In this document: one piece after another, positions 1 to 8,063 of the stretch
How the letters are laid out: every line of letters begins with the position of its first letter
Numbering within the stretch: position 1 is the first letter of the stretch
DNA from: CAWGMT01 sp963823675
GTDB lineage: Bacteria > Planctomycetota > Planctomycetia > Isosphaerales > Isosphaeraceae
Direction: 5' to 3'
Length of the DNA stretch: 12,237 nt
Assembly (NCBI GenBank): GCA_963823675.1
Contig: CAWGMT010000002.1
Location: 1-12,237 of the forward strand
Translations under genes and position numbers: made by a program
The notes under the pieces: generated by a model
Databases searched by the model: none
The model's input: the letters and a program-made list of their open reading frames with translations, nothing else
What the model was told of the DNA's origin: nothing

Positions 1-278
1 GAGATTGCGTGAAAAGGAACGGCTTTTGCATTCCGGCGGTCAGCGCGGGATCCAGCCAATGAAGCGCCGTGGCCGATGGCGTCGTCTTGTAGACGATGCG
101 GACCGCGCGGCACCTGGCGGCAGATCGATCGTCAGGCGCGACCCAGGATCGGATCGACCTTCCCCAGCTCGAATCGAGCCGCGCTATGGGGCGTTGCCGC
201 CGCTGCGCCGCCAGCGCGTGCTTCGACCGATTCGATGGTCAACCCGCGCGTGCCGAGGCTGATCAGCAGCCGAAGGGT
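1..278 (-). pseudogene. Degraded second M1 aminopeptidase copy, N-terminal domain fragment
   Basis: No single frame is open here, but joining three minus-strand frames gives a continuous match to the N-terminal domain of the M1 aminopeptidase at 451-2361. Recognisable pieces, in order, are GTRGLTIESVEARAGG, FELGKVDPILGRA, LTIDLPPGAA, VYKTTPSATALHWLDP and KPFLFTQS; the neighbour has YRTTPSATALQWLDP and HPFLFTQSQ at the same places. The frame changes near 136 and near 104, each as if one base were lost. Upstream the alignment meets a TGA near 281 and no start codon is visible. Weak similarity (an SFASP string near 382, matching SFSNA) may extend it to about 390. The gene runs off the left edge, so its catalytic domain is not seen. 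It lies directly downstream of the M1 gene on the same strand, as expected of a tandem duplication. It could be a decayed copy or a real gene with sequencing indels. Confidence 0.72.
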
Positions 279-450
279 TCAGGTTTTGGCTCATCCGCAG
301 CCCGACATGCGTGCGGCAATCCTCGCCCGTGCGCAAGCGGTGTCAAAGTGCTGCTGAACACTGACGGCGGCGATGCAAAGCTGTTCGTGAAATCTACGCT
401 TGCACAGGACGTGGGCGCCCCGACTTCCAACCTCATCCGCCGTTCGACCA
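279..450. other. Short gap between the two M1 copies; no gene called
   Basis: This stretch separates the stop of the M1 gene from the recognisable part of the second copy. It should contain the start and signal peptide of that second copy, but no frame gives a convincing signal sequence. The only hint is the weak SFASP resemblance near 382. No terminator-like hairpin was noticed. Confidence 0.4.
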
Positions 451-1140
451 TCAGTGTAGCTGCCACGGTTCACCATGGGCACCGGCTTCCCTCGGCTCCT
501 TCAAGAGCCGGTCGATCGAGTTGACCGTGATCGGATGGTAAAACGGCCGGGCCTTCGCATAGATTGCCGCGGCGCGCCGCCGCCCTTCTGGCGTTGCGTT
601 GAGCGCGGTATAGAGTGGTAGGAGGAATTTACGGCGTCCGATCGTGGTCAAGAACGATTCGAGCCGGGCGTCGGCGGGCATATAGCCGTTGCGGACCGAC
701 ATCAAGAGCCACTCTTCGGCGATCTCAGAATTGCCCCGGTTCGTGAGTTGGAATAAGTGATCGAGCTGGGCCATCCGGACGACGGGAAGCTTCTCAGGAA
801 AAGCTTGGAGGAAATGGAGCCACTCGTGTGTGGACCAAGCTTTGGCATCGATCTGCTGGGTCGAGATACGGCCTTCGAGCCAGTCGCGTGCCACCCTTTC
901 GACGGCGGCAAACCGTTCGGACTTCGGTTCGGGGAAGCCGGCGGGCAGGCCCGGTTCGTAGAGCCAGGCCCGGGTATCGACGGAGGCGGCGGCGCCGGGG
1001 TCCTTGTCCAGGAGCTTCTCGCGCAGGTAGTCTTCGAAATCCGCGGTGGTGATACTCTGAAATGCGAAGTGATCGAAGTACGACCGCAAGAAGGCGTCGA
1101 ACCGAGTGCGCCCGAAGGCACGCTCCAGCGTCGTCAGGAA
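451..1140 (-). CDS. M1 aminopeptidase segment 3: LTA4H-type C-terminal helical domain
   Basis: Third in-frame piece, starting FLTTLERAFGRTRFDAFLRS and ending at the natural TGA. Alignment by eye to human LTA4H is good: FQSITTADFEDYL, WLYEPGLPAGFPEP, NSEIAEEWL, GRRKFLLPLY and FYHPIT match FSYKSITTDDW, WLYSPGLPPIKP, NSEIRFRWL, GRMKFTRPLF and MHPVT. This domain separates LTA4H/aminopeptidase B-like enzymes from the PepN type. Its complete length and natural end argue against a truncated gene. Confidence 0.82.
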   Translation of the reverse strand, partial: FLTTLERAFGRTRFDAFLRSYFDHFAFQSITTADFEDYLREKLLDKDPGAAASVDTRAWLYEPGLPAGFPEPKSERFAAVERVARDWLEGRISTQQIDAKAWSTHEWLHFLQAFPEKLPVVRMAQLDHLFQLTNRGNSEIAEEWLLMSVRNGYMPADARLESFLTTIGRRKFLLPLYTALNATPEGRRRAAAIYAKARPFYHPITVNSIDRLLKEPREAGAHGEPWQLH

Positions 1141-1601
1141 AGCGCGCCTTTCTCATAAGGGACGCTGGTCCCAGCGTCGTCCGGGTTGCGACCGGCCAGG
1201 TCAACACGCAGGATCTGGTCCCGCGGCGCGAGATCCTTGAGTTCCGCGCGGAGCTCCTTCAGTCCCAGGACAGCCTCCATCGCCGCCCGTTCGGGACTGT
1301 AGAGGTCTTCGAGGATGCGCCGTTCCAAATAAGTGGTGACTCCCTCGTTGAGCCAGAAGTCATTCCAGGTGGCGTTAGTGACGAGATTGCCCGCCCAGGA
1401 GTGCGACAACTCGTGCCCAATAAGCGAAACGAGCGAGCGGTCACCCGCCAGGAGGGTCGGCGTTGTGAACGTCAGTGTCGGGTTTTCCATGCCGCCAAAG
1501 GGGAAGCTTGGCGGCAGGACCAGAAGATCGTACCGGCCCCAGCGATACGGCCCGAAGCGTTTCTCCACCGTATCGATCATCGCCTCCGTTTCCGAGAATT
1601 C
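1141..1601 (-). CDS. M1 aminopeptidase segment 2: zinc catalytic domain
   Basis: Second in-frame piece, starting EFSETEAMIDTVEKRFGPY. It carries FPFGGMENP (exopeptidase motif binding the substrate N-terminus), GHELSHSWAGN (zinc motif), WLNEGVTTYLERR (third zinc ligand Glu) and VPYEKGAL (catalytic Tyr). The HEXXH to Glu spacing is exactly 18 residues. The frame hits a stop at 1134-1136 just after KGAL, although the family continues with a helix of the FLTTLERAF kind; that helix is encoded one frame over. Confidence 0.82.
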
Positions 1602-1602
1602 G

Positions 1603-2361
1603 GCGCGCCGCCGCCTTGGTCACCGCAGGCTCGGCGTAGACGCCGGTGCGCGGACCCAGTGGCTGGAATGCGAGATCTCCCACCGCCAGGGCAATGAGAT
1701 ACGGGGGAATGGGAGAGTTCATCTCGAAACGGAACACATTTCCCTGGACCGCCCTATGCTCGGCGCCCATGACTGCTGTCAGGCCCCGTGGAACCTCCAC
1801 CGCGGCTTCGAAGGTGAGCCGTACCCCGGGCGAATCTTGGATGGGAATCCAAGTCCGCGCATGAATCGCCTGCGATTGCGTGAAGAGGAACGGGTGATTT
1901 TTACCTGCCGTGTGCGGCGGGTCGAGCCACTGCAATGCGGTGGCGCTCGGAGTCGTGCGATAGGCAACCGTCACCTGGTTGGCCCGCTCCGGCAAGGTGA
2001 TCGTAAGTGGTGCGCCGAGAAGCGGATGAGCTGCACCGAGCACGAAGGGAGTTACCTCCCGGCCGGCTCCCGCGGTACCTGCCCAGACCCCTTCGATCTT
2101 CAGCCCGTCCGTGTCGAGTATCAGCGGAGCCCCCTCGGGACAAGATGGTCGGCGCTCGACTTCGAGAATGGCGACCCCGCGCAGCTCTTTGCGGTTGAAA
2201 TCGACTGTCAGATCGAGCCGCACCCGACGAACCCGCACTTGATCCGCGTTGCTGAACGAGTACGTATCCCGCCGCCCGAAGTCTTGCCCGACCGCGCCCT
2301 TGCCAATTATGAGAATGGCCAGTGACAAGGCGACACGCAAGGGCGCTGTCTCGATCGACAT
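1603..2361 (-). CDS. M1 aminopeptidase segment 1: signal peptide and N-terminal beta domain
   Basis: First in-frame piece of the M1 gene. The start MSIETAPLRVALSLAILII is a signal peptide with probable cleavage after AVG, before QDFGRR. The segment then gives the N-terminal saddle domain, with SFSNADQVRVRR, LDLTVDF, LILDTDGLKIE, TTPSATALQWLDP and IPPYLIALAVGDLAF, all typical of LTA4H-like enzymes. The same frame stays open to 1441 past the lesion, but residues after KAAARR no longer match the family, which places the frame change at 1602/1603. Confidence 0.8.
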
Positions 2362-2370
2362 GGACTCGGA

Positions 2371-2374
2371 CCTC
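2371..2374 (-). promoter_or_regulatory. Ribosome binding site of the M1 aminopeptidase
   Basis: Read on the minus strand, GAGG lies 9 nt before the ATG at 2361. It supports that start over the TTG at 2391, which would put ten polar residues ahead of the signal peptide. Confidence 0.45.
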
Positions 2375-2866
2375 AGAAACGTGATCGACAAAACGACTTA
2401 GCTTTAGATTCTCCAGCCCACGCTGGCGCGGATCGTCGCAAACCGGCCCGAATCCGTCAATCGGAAGGGCTTTGTACGACGATCGCCTCACCCGAATCGA
2501 AAGGCGACCGCCCGTATCAAGCATGGGATCGACAGCAACGATGCGAAACCGCGTGGACACCACCAATTCCCAAAATACCGCTCTTGACCCCGGGGCGCCA
2601 ATGTCCCAGTGCGGCGGGACGTGGCGCGTCATGTCATCGCTCGTCAGTCGCAGGAGGTGAACCGCTGCGGGAGACCATCCATCTCGGCTATCAGGTTTGA
2701 CGCAACGCCCAGAGTTGTCCCGAGTAGCCAGGGCGGGGGTCTTGATCTGCCCGTCTTCCTTGGGTAGACGTAGCGAGATCATCTGTGTGTGCAACAACTC
2801 AGACACGGCCCCTGCCGAAAGCTTCGTGGTCGGCTTGGGGGATATTGCCGGAATCGAATCGAGAGT

Positions 2867-2870
2867 GAGG
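2867..2870 (+). promoter_or_regulatory. Ribosome binding site of the coiled-coil/TPR membrane protein
   Basis: GAGG (within GTGAGG) is 5 nt before the ATG at 2876. It fixes the start there rather than at an in-frame codon at 2789 that has no such site and would add 29 arginine-rich residues. Confidence 0.6.
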
Positions 2871-2875
2871 CGAAC

Positions 2876-4648
2876 ATGGCCACCGAGAGCGAAGGCACAC
2901 CGAACGGCGCCGACCCGGAAGCCCTGCGTCGGTCACAGGAATTGAAGGACGTAATGGACGGGCTGAACGCACAACTGGGGACGCTGAAGGATGCCCTCCA
3001 AGGGCACGAGCAAGAGCTTGCGGCAAAGAAAACGGCGTTCGAGCAGTGGAAGGCGCAGCAAGAGGATTCGCTCAATGCGGTCAAATCGCAGCAGGAGCAA
3101 ACGATCGAGAAGAAGTTCAAAGACAGCTCCGAGCGATGGGAGAAGATGTCGGCCCAATCGTCGGCGGACGCAGTTCGGGCAGCCCAACTCGCCAAGGACA
3201 CGACGGAGATAGCCCAAAATCAGGTTAAATGGATCGGGCCAGTGGCTACCGCCATCGGCCTGAGTGTGCCGATCTTCGGACTGATCTTCGCGCTTGTAAA
3301 TCTCTGGCTGAAGGGGGAAGTTGATCAGCTCGGCATCAAGACAGCCGAGACCAGTTCGTTACAGGCTTCCATGAAGGAAACGCAGGAGGAATTCAAGAAA
3401 GTGGTCGAAAGGCAGAAGGTCGAAGCCGAGAAGCAGAGGGCCGAAGGCGAGAGGCAAAGAGAGTTCAGCCCGGTATTCCGCAAGGCGATCGTTTCCCATA
3501 TGATCGCCGACTGCCGAGATTTCCTGGAGGAATACTCCATCTCACAGCCGAGCGAAAGCGAGTTCCGGCGAATTCGGTTGAACCAAGAGTCGATTGCTCT
3601 GTTCAGCTCAAAGTTCGGCGATTCGCAGAGTGCGGCTGCGCCGACCGACGAGCGCTCGGTCCTCGAATGGGTGGGTAGGGTCAACGAGGCCATCCTGAAA
3701 TTGAGCTCCCGCAGAGCGACCCCACAACATATCGCGCAAGCTGAAGTACGCTGGAGGGAACTGGACGACGAACTGGAAAAGGTCCCGACCGACACGATCA
3801 AGGACCCGGATTATCATCGCTTCTTGCAAACGGAACTGAGGTCCTACGTCAAGAATACGCGGGCGATCCTCCAGATTGCTCTGGCCCATCAGCAAAATGA
3901 GCCGGCCAAGCAAATTGAGCACTACGATCAAGCGGAAAAATATGCGAACGACGCCCTGAGCGCTAACGAGAGTTTTTCCCGCGCTTATTCCAACCTCGCG
4001 ATTGTCCGGGGATACAAACTTGAGATGAGAGCGGATGCGGCGGCACGGAACCCTTTGGCGGATTTGGCAAAGCTCATCGATGACAATGATGTTGCGGAGT
4101 TAATCATCGGGGATCAGCTCAGGCAGGCGTCACTCCTGGCGGGAACACCGCGGACCAAATCGATCGCGCTGAACAACACAGCCGACATGTACCTGTTTAA
4201 GGCGCGGTTGCTGGGCGATTATCTCGCACGTGCGGCCGAGAATCCCCAACTCGATCAGAAAAAACGCGCCGAAAAAATCAAGAAGGCGAAGGACGCGATC
4301 GACCACGCAAACGACTACATCGCCGATGCAAAGCGTTTGGTCAACGCGGCGCCGGTCGTCTATTTCACCGACGTCCAGGCGCGGTGCCTCGAATGGCGCT
4401 TGCGTCGAGTGGCTGAGCCCAGCGGTTGGAAGCCTGACGGGATTGAACAGTCCTTCTCAGAAATCGAGAAGCTCCTGGACCTGGCGACGCGGTTCGAATT
4501 CAGCATTTACGAGAGCTTTAAGAACCTCGACAGCTTCCTTCAGACGCCCCCCTTTGACGTCCTGAGAACTCTCGCCGAGAACTCGGACGACCTGAAGCAT
4601 ACATATAGGCTGCGTCTCAGCAGGGCGCTGCATCTGCCAGATCAATGA
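2876..4648 (+). CDS. Membrane-anchored coiled-coil protein with TPR-like C-terminal region, function unknown
   Basis: An intact 590-residue protein of no family I recognise. Residues about 20-90 are a charged, Gln/Glu/Lys-rich coiled coil. Residues about 119-145 (GPVATAIGLSVPIFGLIFAL and flanks) form the single membrane helix. Residues about 155-197 are a second charged coiled coil (KKVVERQKVEAEKQRAEGER). The remainder is helical; about 324-383 (IEHYDQAEKYANDAL followed by SRAYSNLAIV) reads like TPR helices. There is no signal peptide, so the single helix is the anchor; topology is not decided by the sequence. The gene ends 91 nt before the first TPR-CHAT gene on the same strand and could share its transcript. 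Its base composition looks less GC-rich than that of the CHAT genes, and it has no frame lesions, unlike them. By inference it may be a membrane scaffold or sensor partner of the CHAT proteins; nothing in it is catalytic. Confidence 0.85.
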   Translation: MATESEGTPNGADPEALRRSQELKDVMDGLNAQLGTLKDALQGHEQELAAKKTAFEQWKAQQEDSLNAVKSQQEQTIEKKFKDSSERWEKMSAQSSADAVRAAQLAKDTTEIAQNQVKWIGPVATAIGLSVPIFGLIFALVNLWLKGEVDQLGIKTAETSSLQASMKETQEEFKKVVERQKVEAEKQRAEGERQREFSPVFRKAIVSHMIADCRDFLEEYSISQPSESEFRRIRLNQESIALFSSKFGDSQSAAAPTDERSVLEWVGRVNEAILKLSSRRATPQHIAQAEVRWRELDDELEKVPTDTIKDPDYHRFLQTELRSYVKNTRAILQIALAHQQNEPAKQIEHYDQAEKYANDALSANESFSRAYSNLAIVRGYKLEMRADAAARNPLADLAKLIDDNDVAELIIGDQLRQASLLAGTPRTKSIALNNTADMYLFKARLLGDYLARAAENPQLDQKKRAEKIKKAKDAIDHANDYIADAKRLVNAAPVVYFTDVQARCLEWRLRRVAEPSGWKPDGIEQSFSEIEKLLDLATRFEFSIYESFKNLDSFLQTPPFDVLRTLAENSDDLKHTYRLRLSRALHLPDQ

Positions 4649-4673
4649 AACTCCGCACGCTCTACCGGCCGAC

Positions 4674-4693
4674 GGGTGCCCAGGATTGCACCC
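4674..4693 (+). other. Small inverted repeat between the membrane protein and TPR-CHAT gene 1
   Basis: GGGTGC and GCACCC form a 6-bp stem with an 8-nt loop, about 25 nt after the stop at 4648. No T-run follows, so it is a poor intrinsic terminator. It could be a weak mRNA structure or chance. Confidence 0.25.
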
Positions 4694-4727
4694 AACGGTT
4701 GTGAAGCCTTTAATCGACAGACACAGC

Positions 4728-4733
4728 AAGAGG
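4728..4733 (+). promoter_or_regulatory. Ribosome binding site of TPR-CHAT gene 1
   Basis: AAGAGG lies 6 nt before the ATG at 4740. The signal peptide begins directly at this ATG, so it is preferred to an in-frame ATG at 4686. Confidence 0.6.
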
Positions 4734-4739
4734 CGCATC

Positions 4740-4993
4740 ATGAAAGCTCTTCGCGTCGCGCTACGGCTGGGGCTGCTGATCGGGTTAGCGATCGCGATGC
4801 CGGTCTTTCCCACGACCGTACAGACGACGGCCGCGAAGGCAGCTCAACCACCTGCTCCGGGATTGCGCAAGCTCACCGGCGAGGAGGAGAAACGAGCCAA
4901 GCAACTGGATGAGCAGATCGATAAGGCCCAGAAGGCCGATCGCTGGGAAGAGGCGATTGCGCGGGCTGTGGAGCTGGTCGCCTTGCGGACCCG
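4740..4993 (+). CDS. TPR-CHAT 1, segment 1: signal peptide and conserved N-terminal region
   Basis: Positively charged start, then LGLLIGLAIAMPVFP as hydrophobic core, then an Ala/Pro-rich stretch: a good signal peptide. GLRKLTGEEEKRAKQLDEQI follows, nearly identical to the same part of paralogue 2. After ALRT the frame gives RRRGRSTSKR and a TGA at 5022-5024, where the paralogue has HAQGPKHFETV; reading one base over restores QGPKHFETVNAEWRLKALRR, which sets the lesion at 4993/4994. Confidence 0.75.
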
Positions 4994-5089
4994 GCGCAGG
5001 GGCCGAAGCACTTCGAAACGGTGAACGCGGAGTGGCGGCTCAAGGCCTTGCGCCGTGTGGCACCCATGCCGCACGACGATCGTGTCGCT

Positions 5090-6336
5090 TACGAATCGGC
5101 CGCCGCCATGCATGAGCAAGCCGAAACCCTCTTCGGTCAGGGCAAGTACGCCCAGGCCCAGCCGCTCTACGAAAAGGCGCTCGCAATTCGGCGCCGCTTG
5201 CTCGGCGATGACCATCGAGACACCGCGCAGTGCTACCATGACCTTGCAAGCGACCTTCACGCCCAGGAGAAATTCGCGCTGGGCGAGCCGCTCTCCCGGA
5301 AGGCGCTCGATATCCGCCGCCGGCTGCTCACCGATGACCACCCGGACACCGCTCAGAGTTACGGCAACGTCGCGTACAACCTCGAAGGCCGGGGGAAGTA
5401 CGCCCTTGCCCAGCCGCTCTTCGAAAAGGCACTCGAGATCCGGCGCAGGCTGTTCACCGACGACCACCCTGCCACGGCCCGAAGCTACGACAATCTTGCA
5501 AATAACCTCTGCGCCAGGGAAATTATGTCTTGGCCCAGCCGCTGTGCGAGAAGGCGCTCGAGATTCGCCGCCGGTTGCTCACCGACAACCACCCGGACAC
5601 GTCCCAGAGCTACACTTCCGTGGCATACAACCTTGGCCGGCAGGGCCGATACGCGGAGGCCGAGCCGCTCTTCGAGAAGGCGCTTGAGATCGACCGCCGC
5701 ATCCACGGCGATGAGCACGCCGACACCGCGATCAGCTACAACAACCTGGCTTGGAATCTCAATGGCCAGGGTAAGTTCACCTTGGCCCAGCCGCTCTACG
5801 AGAAGGCGCTTGCACTTAACCGCCGCTTGCTTGGCGACGACCACGCCGACACTGCCTTTGCTACAACAACCTGGCGCTCAATCTCGACGCCCAGGGGAAA
5901 TCCGCCGCGGCCCAGCCCCTGTTCGAGAAGGCATTCGGATCAACCGCCGCCAACTCGGCGACGACCACCCTTACACGGCCGCCACCTACAACAACCTGGC
6001 GACGAACCTTAACGCCCAGGAGAAGTACGCGCAGGCCCAGCCGCTTTACGAGAAGGCGCTCGAGATCAATCGCCGCCGGTTCACCGACGACCACGCCGAC
6101 ACCGCGACCTTCTACAACAACCTGGGGTTCAACCTCAAGTCGCAGGGCAAGTACAAACTGGCTCAGCCGCTCTTCGAGAAGGCGCTCGAGATCCGCCGCC
6201 GCCTGCTCAGCGACGACCACCCCGACACGGCCAGCAGTTACAACAATCTGGCGGTCAACCTGGACGCTCAGGGGAAATACGTCGAGGCCAAAGATCAATG
6301 GCTGCGCGCAGTGAAGAGCCTGGATGCCGCTCGGCT
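5090..6336 (+). repeat. Ten tandem 42-residue TPR units (126 nt each) in paralogue 1
   Basis: Units follow the pattern SYNNLAxNLxAQGKYxxAQPLF, then EKALEIRRRLLTDDHPDTA, typical of kinesin-light-chain-like TPRs. At the DNA level they are near-identical over GAGAAGGCGCTCGAGATCC-type cores. Frame lesions fall in unit 4 (5515), at the unit 6/7 border (5860) and in unit 7 (5932); corrected, every unit has the same length. The last unit degenerates into KYVEAKDQWLRAVKSLD and leads to the linker. Such repeats form a superhelical binding surface for a peptide or protein; the ligand is unknown. Confidence 0.88.
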
Positions 6337-6847
6337 GCGGATCGCCTTCGCGGGCCTTGATCGCGCCGGGACCGTTGAATCCGAGCACGCCGACCTGGCC
6401 GCCGTGCTGGCCCGGCTTGGTCAGCCAGCCCAAGCATGGCAGGCTCTTGAGGAAGATCTGGGCCGAGGTTTGCTCGACGAGCTGGCCGCCCGAGCGGACC
6501 GGCGGCTCACGCCCGGCGAGCGAGCCCGACTCCGTGAGTTGACCGCCGAGCTCGAAAGGCTCGACGGGCTGGTAGATACCACGCCGCAGGACCTCGACCA
6601 GGCCGGGCGGGCGAAGCGGTTCGAGGCATTGAAGCGAGAGCGCGAGCTCGCCAGCATCGCCCTGGGTGAGTTTCAATCCAAGCTCGTCCATGTGCACGGC
6701 GCGCTGGCGGGACAGGTTGCGAAGCTCGATGGAATTCAGGCTGCGCTGCCCGCCGATGCCGCCCTCGTCACCTGGGTGGATATTCGACCTCGAGGACCGA
6801 ACGCTGCGGATCCCGACGGCGAACATTGGGGCGTGGTGATCCGCGCC

Positions 6848-8007
6848 GGGGCATTCCGTACTGGGTCCCGCTCGCGGGAACCGGTGCGGATGGGCTTTGG
6901 ACGAGCGCCGATACGAAGCTTGCGAGCCGAGTCCGGACCGAGCTGCGAAGCCGGTCCGGTGACGGCCCGGCTGACCTGCGGTCCTCAGTCGAGCAATTAC
7001 GCGCCCAGCGCATCGAGCCACTGGCCAAGGCCCTCGGCGCCACCTCCCTTGGCCTGCTGCCGGCCCGGAGGCTCATCGTGCTTCCGTCCAAGGCCATGGC
7101 GGGCGTCCCGATCGAGGCGGTGCTTGCCCCCCGCGACACCCGGACCGTAACCTACGCACCGTCGGCCACCGTGTTCAAGTACCTGAGCGAGCAGCCGCGG
7201 CCCGATCGCCATGCCGGCCTGCTGGCGCTGGGCGATCCGGTCTCCGTGCCCGCGTTGCCGGGCACCCGATACGAGGTCGAGTCACTCGCGCAACTCTTCC
7301 AATCCGACGATCGGCCGACCTGTGCCTTGCTCGGCGCCGACGCGAGCGAGCCCGAGCTCGACCGCCTGGCCGCCTCGGGCAAGCTCGCTCGATTCGGCTT
7401 CATCCACCTGGCGACGCACGGCGTAATCGACGAGGCGAATCCGTTGCGTTCGGCGGTGATCCTGACCCAGACCGGCTTGCCGGACCCGCTCGATCAGGTG
7501 ATGAATCACCGGCCGGTCTTCGATGGAAGACTGACGGTCCGCGAGATCCAGCGACGCTGGGAATTGAAGGCCGAGCTGGTGACGCTCTCGGCCTGCGAGA
7601 CAGCCCTGGGCCGCGATGACGGAGGCGAGGGCTTCGTCGGGTTCAGCCAGGCACTATTGATGTCGGGCGCACGGAGCGTCTGCCTGTCGCTCTGGAGGGT
7701 GGACGACAGGGCCACATCGCTCTTGATGACCCGGTTTTACCAGGACTTGCTGGGCAAGCGAGCCGGGCTGACCAAGCCGCTTCACAAGGCCGAGGCGCTC
7801 TCCGAGGCCAAGCAATGGCTCCGGAGCTTGACAGTCGACCAGATCAACGGCAAGCTCGCCGATCGGGAGCGTGGCGTCGTGCGGCCGCTGGCGAAGCTCA
7901 ATGGCACCAATCCCGATCTATCGTCTTCACTCAGATCAAGCGGTTCACGGCCGTATGACCACCCTTACTTCTGGGCCGCGTTTGTCCTGGTGGGTGATCC
8001 GGATTGA
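6848..8007 (+). CDS. TPR-CHAT 1, last segment: CHAT caspase-like peptidase domain
   Basis: In-frame piece from RGIPYWVPLAGTG to the TGA. It contains PARRLIVLPSKAMAGVPIEA (typical CHAT strand), APSATVFKYL, PGTRYEVESLAQLF, the catalytic His in HLATHG and the catalytic Cys in SACETALG, then GFSQALLMSGARSVCLSLW and the C-terminal HPYFWAAFVLVGDPD, all hallmarks of the domain. The preceding linker frame runs into non-family sequence after VVIRAG, placing the frame change at 6847/6848. Both catalytic residues are present, so this piece could encode an active fold. Confidence 0.88.
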
Positions 8008-8013
8008 CCTAGT

Positions 8014-8032
8014 CGTCACGCTCCGCGTGACG
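8014..8032 (+). terminator. Perfect 8-bp hairpin between the two TPR-CHAT genes
   Basis: CGTCACGC, loop TCC, GCGTGACG: a perfect 8-bp GC-rich stem starting 7 nt after the stop of paralogue 1 and ending 31 nt before the start of paralogue 2. No T-run follows, so it is not a classical Rho-independent terminator. It may be a partial terminator or a 3'-end stabiliser that sets the ratio of the two products. It leaves the GGAGG of the next gene free. Confidence 0.5.
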
Positions 8033-8052
8033 CCAGTCGATCTTCATTCGGT

Positions 8053-8057
8053 GGAGG
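8053..8057 (+). promoter_or_regulatory. Strong ribosome binding site fixing a GTG start
   Basis: GGAGG lies 6 nt before the GTG at 8064. The alternative ATG at 8079 would be 21 nt away and would cut into the signal peptide, so GTG is the better start. Confidence 0.7.
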
Positions 8058-8063
8058 CATCTC

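Larger units (their letters stand above)
451..2361 (-). pseudogene. Exported M1 aminopeptidase, leukotriene A4 hydrolase-like (two frameshifts)
   Basis: This is a zinc aminopeptidase of family M1, subgroup of leukotriene A4 hydrolase (LTA4H)/ aminopeptidase B, which removes N-terminal residues from peptides. With two frame corrections it is 636 residues: a signal peptide (about 1-25), the N-terminal beta domain, the thermolysin-like domain and the helical C-terminal domain. Visible catalytic features are GGMEN (1482-1496), HELSH (1401-1415) with the third zinc ligand Glu 18 residues on (1344-1346), the catalytic Tyr of VPYEKG (1155-1157), and GRRKF in the last domain, matching the LTA4H Arg/Lys pair that binds the substrate carboxylate. 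The lesions are one extra base at 1602/1603 and one missing base at 1140/1141; they cancel. The ATG at 2361 is chosen over an upstream TTG at 2391 because GAGG sits 9 nt before it and the signal peptide follows. With export, it probably digests peptides outside the cytoplasm. The intact active site argues for a working gene with sequencing errors, but true inactivation cannot be excluded. Confidence 0.85.
2362..2875. other. 514-nt region between divergent genes; no confident gene
   Basis: No gene can be supported with confidence. The minus strand is open in one frame from about 2806 into the M1 gene, with an unrecognised product (for example PHWDIGAPGSRAVFWELVV). In a second minus frame a short stretch ends DSGRFATIRASVGWRI and a TAA at 2404-2406. 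That ending resembles the last beta strand of a bacterial outer-membrane beta-barrel, so a decayed membrane-protein gene upstream of the M1 gene is possible. The promoters of the M1 gene and of the plus-strand gene at 2876 must lie here; no clear -35/-10 pair was picked out. Confidence 0.35.
4740..8007 (+). pseudogene. Exported TPR-CHAT protease, paralogue 1 (five frameshifts)
   Basis: CHAT domains are caspase-like cysteine peptidases; with N-terminal TPR arrays the repeats usually bind a partner and control the protease. The reconstructed product is about 1,090 residues: signal peptide (about 1-30), conserved segment (LTGEEEKRAKQLDEQIDKA), ten 42-residue TPR units, a helical linker (GQPAQAWQALEEDLGRGLLD, then a Leu/Glu/Arg-rich region), and the CHAT domain. 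The catalytic His is in FIHLATHG (7417-7419) and the catalytic Cys in LSACETALG (7594-7596). The frame is lost by single-base deletions at about 4993, 5515, 5860, 5932 and 6847. Each was placed by comparing TPR units or by alignment with the paralogue at 8064-11424; correcting all five gives one open frame. It is 57 nt upstream of that paralogue. With a signal peptide it should act beyond the cytoplasmic membrane, so it differs from cytoplasmic CHAT effectors such as the CRISPR-linked one (Csx29). Sequencing error or recent decay both remain possible. Confidence 0.85.

Noticed and set aside
96..524. Plus-strand 142-codon frame near the left edge
   Set aside because: It is opposite the degraded M1 copy and the M1 C-terminus and has no credible domain or ribosome binding site.
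1333..2325. Plus-strand open frame of 330 codons antisense to the M1 gene
   Set aside because: It lies wholly opposite the conserved M1 domains, is Arg/Pro-rich without a recognisable domain, and follows from GC-rich codon structure.
2362..2391. TTG start at 2391 for the M1 aminopeptidase
   Set aside because: The ATG at 2361 has a GAGG at 9 nt and directly begins the signal peptide, while the TTG adds ten unexplained residues.
1901..2806. 301-codon minus-strand gene overlapping the M1 start
   Set aside because: Its second half is only a shifted reading of the M1 N-terminal domain. The upstream half is kept only as a low-confidence relic.
5090..6336. Regularly spaced direct repeats suggesting a CRISPR array
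   Set aside because: The period is 126 nt, repeats are coding TPR units with conserved residues, and there are no short palindromic repeats with unrelated spacers.
5861..7021. Long minus-strand open frames across the TPR arrays (also 8097-8852 and 9335-9979)
   Set aside because: They are periodic mirror images of the TPR units (repeated VVVGEQ-type strings) and have no start signals of their own.
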